From Chara braunii (taxonomy: Eukaryota > Streptophyta > Charophyceae > Charales > Characeae), in contig BFEA01000310.1 of assembly GCA_003427395.1 (NCBI GenBank), forward strand, positions 1,665,274 through 1,704,080: DNA of 38,807 bases, given 5' to 3'. The notes below the pieces were generated by a model that saw only the letters and a list, made by a program, of their open reading frames with translations, was not told the origin of the DNA and ran no database searches. Within the stretch, counting starts at the first letter, position 1. Every line of letters starts with the position of its first letter. Made by a program: the position numbers and the translations under genes. Shown here piece by piece: positions 19,192-28,212 of this stretch.

Positions 19192-19270
19192 CACAAAAAT
19201 CATGGCAGTGTATCTTCCCATGTTATAGCGGAAGATTCACCCTCGTTTGCACATTTCGAGAGCAGTTGAC
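19192..19270. repeat. right arm of the 2.9-kb inverted repeat pair
   Basis: Inverse copy of 16341-16416, with matches at CACCCTCGTTTGCACATTTC, GAAGATTCAC and GTATCTTCC. Confidence 0.7.
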
Positions 19271-19320
19271 CAATGGGCCGAGCAGAGTGGGTACACCCAC
19301 AAACTGTTGAAAAACAGACC

Positions 19321-19509
19321 GGGGGCCAAGTCCCACTAGCAGTGTTGAGCTGCCTCAACGCCTGAATCTGGACGTTTTTGTGGAGACGTGCAGTTCAGGA
19401 AACTCAACACCATTTGTGCACATCTCCGCAAAGGCGTCCAGATTCGGGCGTTGAGGTAGCTCAACGCTTCTAGTTTTTTTTACAAACGCTTCTAGTGGGA
19501 CTTGCCCCC
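19321..19509. mobile_element. foldback element with a tiny poly(A) insertion
   Basis: Ends GGGGCCAAGTCCCACTAGC and the inverse of CTAGTGGGACTTGCCCCC; the arms match those of 8231-8398 (CCTCAACGCCTGAATCTGG). Near its right end AACGCTTCTAG occurs twice (19463-19473, 19485-19495) around 11 bases, TTTTTTTTACA, which read TGTAAAAAAAA on the other strand. Confidence 0.8.
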
Positions 19510-19532
19510 TGCCTACTTGAAAACCAGATAAA

Positions 19533-19992
19533 GGGCCTGGCCGGACGGTAGAGAACACGAACAAAAAAACGATTTCGTTTCGTGAACGCACCGCCGCATA
19601 GCACCAACGCTATTGTGGTCAGAAACAACTCGCGAACGCTGTCAGATTCTCCGTTCGCGAGGTTTTTCGGGTTCACAACTCGTCCCCGCCTGCAACTCAC
19701 GAGAAGTCTCGGGTCCTCGGTGAGGATGGTGGAGGACCTGTGGATTCTCGCGAGTTCACCGCAAACGTCCAACCCGTGTCCGTCCAAATTCTTGGACCGT
19801 AGTCGGCGTAGTGCTTGCCAGCCTCAGGGAAACATTTGTCCGTTTGCCATCAGGGCATGGCTGCGTGGATATTCGCGTGTGCTGTGCGGCGGTGAGCACA
19901 GAAACGAGGCGAAACGGCGGAATAGGGCCTCGTGAGCCCTCGCGAGTTAGGAGGTCGTTTCGTTTCCTTTTCCTTACCGTCCGGCGAGGCCC
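19533..19992. mobile_element. long foldback element with GGGCCTSGCCGGACGGTA ends
   Basis: Left GGGCCTGGCCGGACGGTAGA and right (inverse) GGGCCTCGCCGGACGGTAAG, followed on both sides by ACGAAACG-type and CACCGCCGCAYAGC blocks. About 460 bp with an asymmetric centre. Frames inside are a by-product of GC content. Confidence 0.75.
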
Positions 19993-20020
19993 GCGCCACA
20001 TTAAATATTAAAATATAATA

Positions 20021-20041
20021 AAATAATAATAATAATAATAA

Positions 20042-20123
<82 letters not shown>
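20021..20123. repeat. (AAT)n(ATT)n palindromic microsatellite
   Basis: Pure AAT units pass directly into pure ATT units near 20077, so the whole tract is one long inverted repeat able to form a cruciform. It ends about 100 bp upstream of the likely TATA box of the DUF4360 gene. Confidence 0.9.
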
Positions 20124-20124
<1 letters not shown>

Positions 20125-20225
20125 ATAATAATGATAAATGATAAATCTGGAGCTGCGGCGAGATCTGGGCCTTGTCGCATCCTGTATTTTCCTTCTACGG
20201 TAGTATTCCTTGTATACCTGTTCCG

Positions 20226-20233
20226 TATATATT
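20226..20233 (+). promoter_or_regulatory. candidate TATA box of the DUF4360 gene
   Basis: TATATATT lies 288 bp upstream of the ATG at 20514. A start about 30 bases on would give a 5' UTR of about 250 bases. It is the only TATA-like motif in the GC-richer 20140-20510 stretch. Inference from motif and position only. Confidence 0.4.
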
Positions 20234-20513
20234 CCACTCTCCTGTTTCCACCATTTTGTAAATAGGATCATACAGCCCCGTCTTGCGCGCATGCAATTCT
20301 CGAGACTGCGAGAGCAGCAGCGTTATCACAGCCGCGATCTGCCGGAGAGCGAGCTTTTCCTTCCACTCAGTGAGCCGGTGATCTGTCTCCCTGGAGGAGG
20401 GAGAGAAGGCGACGCATCACTCACGACTGTCACTGTCGTCTTCAGTGCAGCTAGCCTTGCGGACGATCAGAGGAAGAGGAGAACGTCCTGAGAAGTCGAA
20501 GGAGGCGAAGGCC

Positions 20514-21116
20514 ATGGCGCTATTCGTGTTGCGGACGGCAGCGCTCACTGCCTTGCTTCTACTCGCCGCTAGTGCACGTCCTGCACGTGCTTTAGGTCGC
20601 CAGCCCGAAGTGCCCCTTACCTCGGTCACTTACAGCGGCACTGGTTGCAGCTGGGACAACACCAACTACGTTCTGTCCCAGGACTACAGAATTGTCACGA
20701 TCCTTTTCGGCGGCCTGCTTGTGACCACCGACGGATCCTTGCCCGACCGCAGGAAGACCTGCCAGGTCTCGTTTGAGTTGGACGTTCCTGATGGCTGGTG
20801 CTCCGCGGTGCCCAAGGTGACGGGAAGGGGGTTCGCGGACGTGGAAGCAGGCTCCAAGATCATCTACGAGTTCATCTACTATTTGTCCGGACAGCCGGGC
20901 ACGGACTCGGTCCGGCGCATCATCAAAGGCCCGGCAAAACGGATCGTCGAGTTCAGGCAACACTTCAGTCCGATCGTGCGGAGCCAGAGCAACGGCGCTG
21001 TCATTCTGAACGTCAAGATCGTGGCGACGGCGGAAGGCAGCAAGGCGACGAATATCGGCGACTCCGACGATGACAAGTTCCGCCTGGGGTTGAGCTTCAA
21101 ATGGAAAAGCTGCTGA
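20514..21116 (+). CDS. secreted DUF4360-type protein
   Basis: A 200-residue protein with no intron and no defect. Residues 1-26 are a clear signal peptide: Arg7, a Leu/Ala-rich core, and an ARA cleavage site before Leu27. The mature part follows the DUF4360 pattern: SVTYSGTGCS at 38-46, RRKTCQVSFELDVPDGW at 79-95, a YYLSGQ strand near the middle, and a C-terminal WKSC. There are four Cys (45, 83, 96, 200), so two disulphides are possible. I chose the ATG at 20514 over the in-frame ATG at 20445 because it has a strong context (GGCCATGGCG) and starts directly at the signal peptide. The family has no known biochemical role; an extracellular or wall location is inferred. DUF4360 proteins are known mainly from fungi and bacteria, so transfer is possible. 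GC and codon use are richer than the transposon surroundings. This is the only intact host-type gene here. Confidence 0.88.
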   Translation: MALFVLRTAALTALLLLAASARPARALGRQPEVPLTSVTYSGTGCSWDNTNYVLSQDYRIVTILFGGLLVTTDGSLPDRRKTCQVSFELDVPDGWCSAVPKVTGRGFADVEAGSKIIYEFIYYLSGQPGTDSVRRIIKGPAKRIVEFRQHFSPIVRSQSNGAVILNVKIVATAEGSKATNIGDSDDDKFRLGLSFKWKSC

Positions 21117-21548
21117 GAGGGAGGTGCTCACCTCTCACGTGGGTGGGGTCTGGCAGGAGTGTTGGTTAATTATTATTATTTTTTTTTTTTGGAGTGTTGG
21201 TTAATTAACTTCGGAGAAAAGGCCAAGTGTGTGTGTGAGTGTGTGTGTCTGTCGTGGCGTAAGTATTGCCTCCTCATGTGAGGAGTCCAACGGTGACGAC
21301 TGGACGTGAGGAGGAAGTAACTGATTGTTAAGTACCTCTATAGGACGATCAGCATTTAGTTCTTCACTTGCGCGCGTCGTAATAGCTGTACGCTGCTGTT
21401 TCTTTTTGTTTTTTTAGTGTTTTAGCCGTTTTTTTTTTTCTTTTTTATGGTGGGACATTTGCCATGTAGGAGGGCGGACCTTTGCTGTTCTGCATTCCAT
21501 TCTGCTCGGTACGAATTTTCGGACGGATACCGTGAGACGTGCAGTAGT

Positions 21549-21579
<31 letters not shown>

Positions 21580-21776
21580 TTTTTTCTTGAGGACTATCTT
21601 ATTTCCTTACGCTCGCCGTGATACGTGCAGTATCTTTATTTAATGCAGGACGGATACCGTGATACGTGCAGCATCTTTATTTTTTTGAGGACTTTCTTAC
21701 AGTAGCTTCATTTTTTTGAGGACTTTCTCTTGTGTCGCCTGTGCGCTCTTCTTGTCTCTGGCGATGCAAACTCTGG
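21117..21776 (+). other. 3' region of the DUF4360 gene with direct repeats
   Basis: No clear poly(A) signal is seen. GATACCGTGAKACGTGCAG recurs at about 21527 and 21655, with a shorter CGTGATACGTGCAGTATC at about 21617; TTTTTTTGAGGACT recurs near 21583, 21683 and 21714. T-runs separate the units. The 3' UTR may extend into this. Confidence 0.5.
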
Positions 21777-21821
21777 TACCCCATCGTTTTTTGTTTTTTT
21801 TTTGTTTTTTTTTTTTTTTTT

Positions 21822-21918
21822 GTTAATGTGGCCCGATGGACCACGGACCAGAGATTAAACTGATCAGAACAGATACATTGCACTTGATCTATTTTTAGCC
21901 AAAAGGCCGAGAAAGGTA
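21822..21918 (-). pseudogene. U2: U2 snRNA retropseudogene, 3'-truncated
   Basis: On the - strand it starts ATACCTTTCTCGGCCTTTTG, the exact U2 5' end, and continues GGCTAA, GATCAAGTG, TATCTGTTCT, ATCAGTTTAAT and a GTGG-TCCATCGGGCCAC stem-loop. It stops before the Sm site and runs straight into poly(A) (T-run 21787-21821 on +). ACCCCATTG (21919-21927) and ACCCCATCG (21778-21786) are the probable target duplication. The GTAGTA branch-point recognition motif is disrupted (GCAATGTA) and bases are inserted after GGCTAA, so it could not work in splicing. A retroposed copy. Confidence 0.9.
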
Positions 21919-22195
21919 TACCCCATTGTCTTCCGCTTTTGTCTAAGCACTTTTTGCTGAGTCACGTCCGCTCGATTTGTCTCTGTTGAGGCAAACTGGT
22001 GGTGAGGCCAGGGGGACACCGCGTCGTCGAAGGCCTGCGACGTAAAAACGTTGAGTTCAACTGATAACATCCTGATGAATGATTGTGTGGAGGCTGTGCA
22101 ACAGCGATCACATCCTGAGCATCAATCGGGCTATCAGAAAGGTCACGGTGGAACTGGGGCGGAGCGCACGGCCGCGATGATGATGCCCAATCCCC

Positions 22196-22450
22196 ACGAT
22201 TCCTTGCTCAGGCAGCCGTCGTTCCCAACCGGGGCAAGGTCCCACTTGCACGGATTAAGAGATTCTGGCCGTTGATCTTTGCTATCTACGGTCAGTATCG
22301 CTTAATTCGTGTATGTGGTTCCTAGCTTCCGGGCGGAAGAAAGCAGTAGTGGAGTGCCACTGAGACGACCTCTCCACGATTCCTTGCTCCGCCGGCCGTC
22401 GTTCTTAACCGGTGGAAAGAAAGCAGTAGTGAGTGCCACTGAGTGGAGCT
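22196..22450. repeat. tandem duplication with a foldback in one copy
   Basis: CACGATTCCTTGCTC, GCCGTCGTTC, AACCGG and GAAAGCAGTAGT occur in order in two copies (22196 onward and 22376 onward). Copy 1 has the foldback 22231-22330 after AACCGG; copy 2 reads from AACCGG almost directly into GGAAAGAAAGCAG. Copy 2 is therefore the empty site. Confidence 0.75.
22231..22330. mobile_element. GGGGCAAGG foldback element
   Basis: Ends GGGGCAAGGTCCCACTTGCA and, less well preserved, GTATGTGGTTCCTAGCTTCC. Body shared with 16626-16725 in opposite orientation (AATTCGTGTA, ATCTTTGCTAT). Confidence 0.75.
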
Positions 22451-22666
22451 CGCCGACCTTCACTTGGATAGGGTTGGGCGAGGGTGGAAGATGGGAGGGG
22501 TTGTCATAGAATATCAAGCTCCTGGAGGCAGGGCGGTGGGATGAAGGACGGGACATGGGACGGGATGTCTCACCGCACACGCAGTACGGGGTGGGGCGAA
22601 GAGTCGAGGACAGTTTCTGCAGCGGTGACAAGGTCGTACGACCATGGCAGGGAGGTCGAGAAGGGG

Positions 22667-22740
<74 letters not shown>

Positions 22741-22743
22741 CCT
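22667..22743. repeat. (CT)n microsatellite abutting the gap
   Basis: More than 30 CT units, then CGTGCCT, then the gap. Confidence 0.9.
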
Positions 22744-23089
22744 NNNNNNNNNNNNNNNNNNNNNNNNNNNNNNNNNNNNNNNNNNNNNNNNNNNNNNNNN
22801 NNNNNNNNNNNNNNNNNNNNNNNNNNNNNNNNNNNNNNNNNNNNNNNNNNNNNNNNNNNNNNNNNNNNNNNNNNNNNNNNNNNNNNNNNNNNNNNNNNNN
22901 NNNNNNNNNNNNNNNNNNNNNNNNNNNNNNNNNNNNNNNNNNNNNNNNNNNNNNNNNNNNNNNNNNNNNNNNNNNNNNNNNNNNNNNNNNNNNNNNNNNN
23001 NNNNNNNNNNNNNNNNNNNNNNNNNNNNNNNNNNNNNNNNNNNNNNNNNNNNNNNNNNNNNNNNNNNNNNNNNNNNNNNNNNNNNNNNN
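22744..23089. other. assembly gap, 346 N
   Basis: Unknown bases. The CGTGCCT on its left edge is repeated after the (CT)n array on its right side (23155-23161), so the two contigs may in fact overlap. Confidence 0.95.
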
Positions 23090-23093
23090 ATAA

Positions 23094-23096
<3 letters not shown>

Positions 23097-23158
<62 letters not shown>

Positions 23159-23161
23159 CCT
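23097..23161. repeat. (CT)n microsatellite right of the gap
   Basis: About 29 CT units followed by CGTGCCT, the same end as the array left of the gap. Confidence 0.9.
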
Positions 23162-23164
23162 GTT

Positions 23165-23730
23165 GTGTATGGTTGGTTTCACTGCAAGGTCGAGATAACG
23201 AGAGTTTGTCATAACGAATGGCTGGTGTCCATCATCACAATATAGGTCTAGTTGTGTTTCTGTATCATAGTCAGCGTCTTCGAAAGAATCGAATCACGGA
23301 GTGTAGTAAACGAGGTCGCCCCCCAGCGTCTTCGAAAATCGGTTTACCAGTCTCCGGAGAAGAGGCGGCGGCCGAAATGCATCCGTATGTTCCCCTTCCT
23401 CCTTTCCCCCCATGCTACACACACTTTAGGCTTGCTTACTCTCTGGCTCATCAATCGCGATGCAACAGTGTTTGGCCAATGGATGAGAAGCATGCAGTCT
23501 CCTCGTGTTCACTGTGGAACGAACGGGAGTCTTGTCGCAATCTGCTGACACGAATTGTTGGTGTTGATGGTGTCAGAGATGTAGGATGATTTCGTTTATT
23601 GCTACACCGTAGCTTTAGTGAATATGTTGAGCGTCTTCGAATCCCTTTTACCTACGTGTCGCCGAGACGTTTCACCAGTTCTGGGATCGGGACAGGTCTG
23701 ACCTAGGATTGGAGTGACGGGAAAAAAAAA
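23165..23730. other. no gene recognised
   Basis: GCGTCTTCGAA recurs (23272, 23327, 23631). No coding frame, RNA or element boundary supported. Confidence 0.45.
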
Positions 23731-23731
23731 A

Positions 23732-23882
23732 GGGTTAATTGCAGAAATAGCGCGCCTGTTGAAGTTTCGCAGCAAAAATATTTGCTGGCGGGGCCCCACT
23801 TTCCTTGCAAAAATAGATGTTTCGGACCCGTATAACATCTCTGCTGCCAAACTTCAAGAACGCACTATTTTTGCAATTGCCC
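23732..23882. mobile_element. foldback element, GGGYAATTGCARAAATAG ends
   Basis: 151 bp; left GGTTAATTGCAGAAATAGCG and right (inverse) GGGCAATTGCAAAAATAGTG, then CTTGAAGTTT and GAAGTTT on both arms. Flanked by A-runs. Its ends resemble those at 15396 and 24672. Confidence 0.75.
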
Positions 23883-24316
23883 AAAAAAAAAAAGAAAAAA
23901 AAAAAAAAGGATGGGAATGCCGATTCTCACTTTGCAGGGAGAGAATGGAGTCGTGTTTGTTTGTTTCGCCTTGAATCGCGAACTGGTATTATGGGCAGGC
24001 AGTTGCTTCCAGAGCCATGATGATCTTTGGCTTTGCTAACACATTTGCATGGTGTCCTGGAAACCGGCTCAAAGTTCCTTCCTTTCTTATTAAATTTTCC
24101 TTTTGCTCGCAAATCTTCTGTCAGCCCGCCTGAGGCGGCATACTATGTCCATCCGTGTGGTCTACGCTGCGGGGGAGCGTCGAGTTCAGCGTCTCCGACG
24201 GTGTTTTTGTTGCTCCACGTCATTCCGTTGAGACCTCAATGTCGCACTTGTCCTACTGAAGAGAAGGAAAACTAAAATGATAATTGGTAGGCACCGCAGG
24301 GAAGGACCTGACGTCG

Positions 24317-24648
<332 letters not shown>

Positions 24649-24671
24649 GACGAGCAGGAGGGAAAAAAGAA

Positions 24672-24870
24672 GGGCAAATTGCAGAAATACCGGTTTGCGA
24701 ACGTATAGTTGCAGCTTCACCGGGCTGCGCAGGTATGGTGACAAACATAGGGGTTTGCGAGCAGCCCAGCTGTTTTGAGGTATATGTATCTATTCCAAAA
24801 AAATACCGGTCCCTAACGTTTCAGTTGCTAATATACCTGGCGGTACTACCTTGTTTTGCAACAAACCCCT
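24672..24870. mobile_element. possible foldback element, GGGCAAATTGCAGAAATACC end
   Basis: The left end matches the family at 23732. A weaker inverse (GGGGTTTGTTGCAAAACAAGG) ends near 24868. Inside, AAATACCGGT followed by AACGT and AGTTGC is repeated directly (about 24685 and 24801). Confidence 0.45.
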
Positions 24871-24883
24871 GGGCCTTGGCGCC

Positions 24884-25203
24884 CTTCCCTCAGGCCAGGC
24901 CGACGGGACCCCCGTTACGGAAGCAGGCTGGCCTCAGGCCTGGCCAAAGGGACCCCTGTTACGATAGCAGACACCAGCCTGTAAAAATCTGCACAGAAAC
25001 CTTCGAAAAACAACGAACAACCCCCACTCGCAGGAAAGGCTGGGGCCATTGCCCAGCTTGGGCTTGTTCTGGAAACCGGGTCCATCGTCCCTGTTTTTCC
25101 CAGCTGACAACGCTTCCAAAATGATAATGAAGCCTGTTATGTGGCTCAGACGTTCCGAGCCATTATCATGACGATCATTTGGTATCATGACGATCATTTG
25201 GTA
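24884..25203. repeat. short direct and tandem repeats
   Basis: CAGGCCAGGCCGACGGGACC and CAGGCCTGGCCAAAGGGACC form a 40-bp direct pair (24892 and 24933). TATCATGACGATCATTTGG is tandem at about 25164 and 25183. No gene seen from 25090 to 25550. Confidence 0.6.
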
Positions 25204-25554
25204 TGAGAGAAATTCCCATTCGTTCCGGCGATCGGGCAAGAAAGATTCGAAGACATCCAGCTAAAATTAAACATGAGGTCACTAATGACAACAGTGTATC
25301 TGGTAGAACTGGCACCGCAGGGCCAAGTGTGGCTCTGCTAAAAAGGGGACTGCCTGGTTCTGGAAAATTTGGGAAAAAAACCAAAGTCTGGTTAAGCCAA
25401 GGGCTAAAGAAGGCTTGGCTCTTTCTTCTTGGTTAGCCTGCAAGTAGACTTAGGCTAAATGGTTAGAGTAAGTTTGTTCTTACTCAGCCTTCTTGTTGTC
25501 TGGCTATAGATACGTGCAAGATTCTGGACATAATTGGCAGACTTGTGACGCTCA

Positions 25555-27399
25555 ACCTCACGCCCTGCGCTGCCTTCCGGTTGGAGCGTTGTGGTTCGCG
25601 GAAGGGGCCCTTGAAAGGCAGCGATGATGGGGTTTGCCAAGGATTTTTGGAAAATTGCGTGCGGGGAATCAGACGGAACTGAAATCCCCCGTGTTGGTCC
25701 GACTGTAGTAAGAAGAAGATCCATCGCCGCGCGGGTTGTAAGGGAGAAAAAGGCGTGCGCGGGACTCGCAGCTATTGGAAATTCAACCCAAAAAGTATCG
25801 CTGAACTTCCCAATGAGCCGTCACCCTGCGTTTTTTCAACCCAAAAAGTATCGCTGAACTTCCCAATGAGCCGTCACCCTGCGTTTTGCGTGAAAGGGGG
25901 CGGGTATACATGTGGTATCTCACTTTCGGATGAGGTTGCGTCAGCGCTCGCTACACAACTTCGAGTCCGCCGTGGAGGGCCTCAACCGAGTGGCCTTTTC
26001 CTTATGTTTGTCCTCGCCGCGTGTGCGATAGTGAAACCCCTTGGTCTGATGCGGCGACAATCGCTGCACAGAGTATTAGGCCAATGAGGCTCCACTGCCG
26101 CCCATGCAACAACGATTCGTTAAAAGTCAATAACAACGAATATGGCGGGAAGTTTGTATCGATGATAACAAAACCCGCACCGACGAATCCAAAGCACCGA
26201 GTTTCGGGAGGAAAGTAGTAACTCCCTCCGATCTTGGCGACGGCTTCTCGTACGTCCCACTCACATACACGTGTCCTTTCCTCGTTGTACGGGAAGGGAC
26301 GCGGCGGGGGCACGGGAAGTTGGCGCCCGGTCGGGTTGGGACCATCAGTCCACATGGCAACAAAGGTAAGCACATATCTTAATCATACATCATCCGTCTG
26401 TCAATCCAAGCAACCCGATCATTCAGTTGCTCAGCCAATCATCCCTTCAATCATGCTACAACAAAACCTCCAATCACGGCGCACTACATGCACATATCGA
26501 AGCGAGAGACACAAGGTTACCATAATTCGTCCATTATGACATGTTGGGACCGGAGAAGGGAGAGTAGGGACATAGACTAGGAGGGTGCAAAGAGTAGAAA
26601 GCAATCACAGACTGTCAAGCGATTTGCTTAGAGATGTTCTGGCTTAAAAGCCGAGCGATCAAAAACTCACATTCGAGGATACAACTTTGGAATAGGAAGG
26701 AGAGAAACAACTGCTATCATGAAATCCCACCATGGCCCCGGGCCATGCACTCACTCACTTCCGACTCGAACGTCTCACTTGCAATGAGGATCCCGGCCAT
26801 CACGTGCCAATCCAGCATCGCGATCGTCACCCCGCCGACTTAGCCTCTGTGCAGCCCTGCTCGGATCCCACAGTCCGTCGGGCGATCCAGCATGCTGAGC
26901 GGCGAGGGCCAAGACTACAGCCCGCTCGCCGGGGCTTTTCGACTCGCACCTTCCTTCATACCATCTAGCCACGACTTCCCGGAAGCGGGCTGATGAGTCG
27001 AGAGAGGGATTTTCGGGAGCGCTTGCAGAATTTATAGTTGCGAAAAGAAGGTTAGATGCTAGGAAGGGTTAGGACTGAACGAGGGAAAAGTAGGAGAAGA
27101 CTCAGGGATTGCTCGTCGAAAGCCATGTCGATCATTTGGATCCCAGCTACCACCAATCAGAGTCGTCGTGTGTCAGGAATTTACCTCCTACATGGCGTGT
27201 CTCAATGGCTAGAGGGAGTGATAGGGGGTCGACCTGGTGTTTCAGCGTGGGGAATCAGAGCGGGAAGAAGAAAAGCGCGAAGAATAGCGCGAAACAGAAC
27301 CAAGATTCAGACGATTAAGAAGGAGAGTGAAGCGCGCAAGGCATTGGGGAGATAGGAAACGGTTACAAAGATGGGAAGAGTGTGAGCGCGAGGAAGGGA
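25555..27399 (-). repeat. 3' LTR of gypsy-2
   Basis: 1845 bp. Begins (on +) ACCTCACGC and ends GAAGGGA, matching 36146-38484 throughout. It carries an exact 53-bp tandem duplication that the other LTR lacks. Frames inside it are chance. Confidence 0.9.
25782..25887. repeat. 53-bp perfect tandem duplication in the 3' LTR
   Basis: 25782-25834 and 25835-25887 are identical. The other LTR has the unit once (about 36898-36950). Confidence 0.9.
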
Positions 27400-28212
27400 G
27401 TGTTGAGGACAGCGGAGGGAAGCGGGAAGGGGAGGGGAGGCTCGCATGCATGGCGCAGTCGCGAAGGCAAAAAGGCACCGAAAAAGTTACAGCTAATTCA
27501 AATTGAAAAAATACCATATCCGCGCGGCAAAACGGGTGTGTGGGAAAATCCTACGCCTATTCAGATTTCTGTGAAAATTCCCAAGAGCTTTCAAAGACGA
27601 AGTTGCGAATATTCATGCACAAGAAAGGACACGTCAAATCTCACGTAGTCCGAAATTCGTAACTGTCGACCCAAATTCCTAACGCGCTTGCTAAGGCGTG
27701 CGTAATTCCCAGGTAATTCCCAATTTGCAAAAAAAAGGACAAATCTTCAAAAATTGATCTGAGGGACTTGCATATCACATTCATGAAAATACAAAAAAAA
27801 AGAGGCCTCATCTGAAGGTCATCCAAAGTTCGACAAAAAGACAAAGAAACAGGGGGGGGGAGGGGGAAGATAGCGCATGTCCGGAAGTTGGCGCGTCACA
27901 TTTGTGACGCTCAAGGGGTTCCAAAATTATGCGATCTCCTGATTGCATGCACGAAAACCAAGTTACATGTCGGAGGAGGGAAAAAGGGGTCAAAGACTCG
28001 AAGGGATAAACAAGGAACCGAGCGTATCAGAACAGATCGGGCCAGAATCCCTTGTTGATGCCAACTTCAACTACAGGATCATTATGATTCGTGTTGACTT
28101 GCAGATTCTCTACCATCCAGCCCTGTCATGTGCAACTCCTTGCTTCTTCGATTGGCAGAGGTCGTCCAGGTGACGCCAACATGGCCACCAAATTTTGCCT
28201 GGTTCCGCTTCA
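27400..28212 (-). other. gypsy-2 non-coding region before the 3' LTR
   Basis: No frame or motif recognised. The DNA next to the LTR is pyrimidine-rich on the - (sense) strand, so a standard polypurine tract is not visible. Confidence 0.5.

Noticed and set aside
20592-21131. 179-codon frame antisense to the DUF4360 gene
   Set aside because: Shadow of the real gene in GC-rich sequence.
22484-23245. Long frames across (CT)n and the N gap, on both strands
   Set aside because: They are Leu-Ser or Arg-Glu repeats from the microsatellite plus unknown residues.
25755-27355. Open frames of 60-120 codons inside the gypsy-2 LTR
   Set aside because: LTR sequence; the frames are not kept in the second LTR copy and differ in phase.
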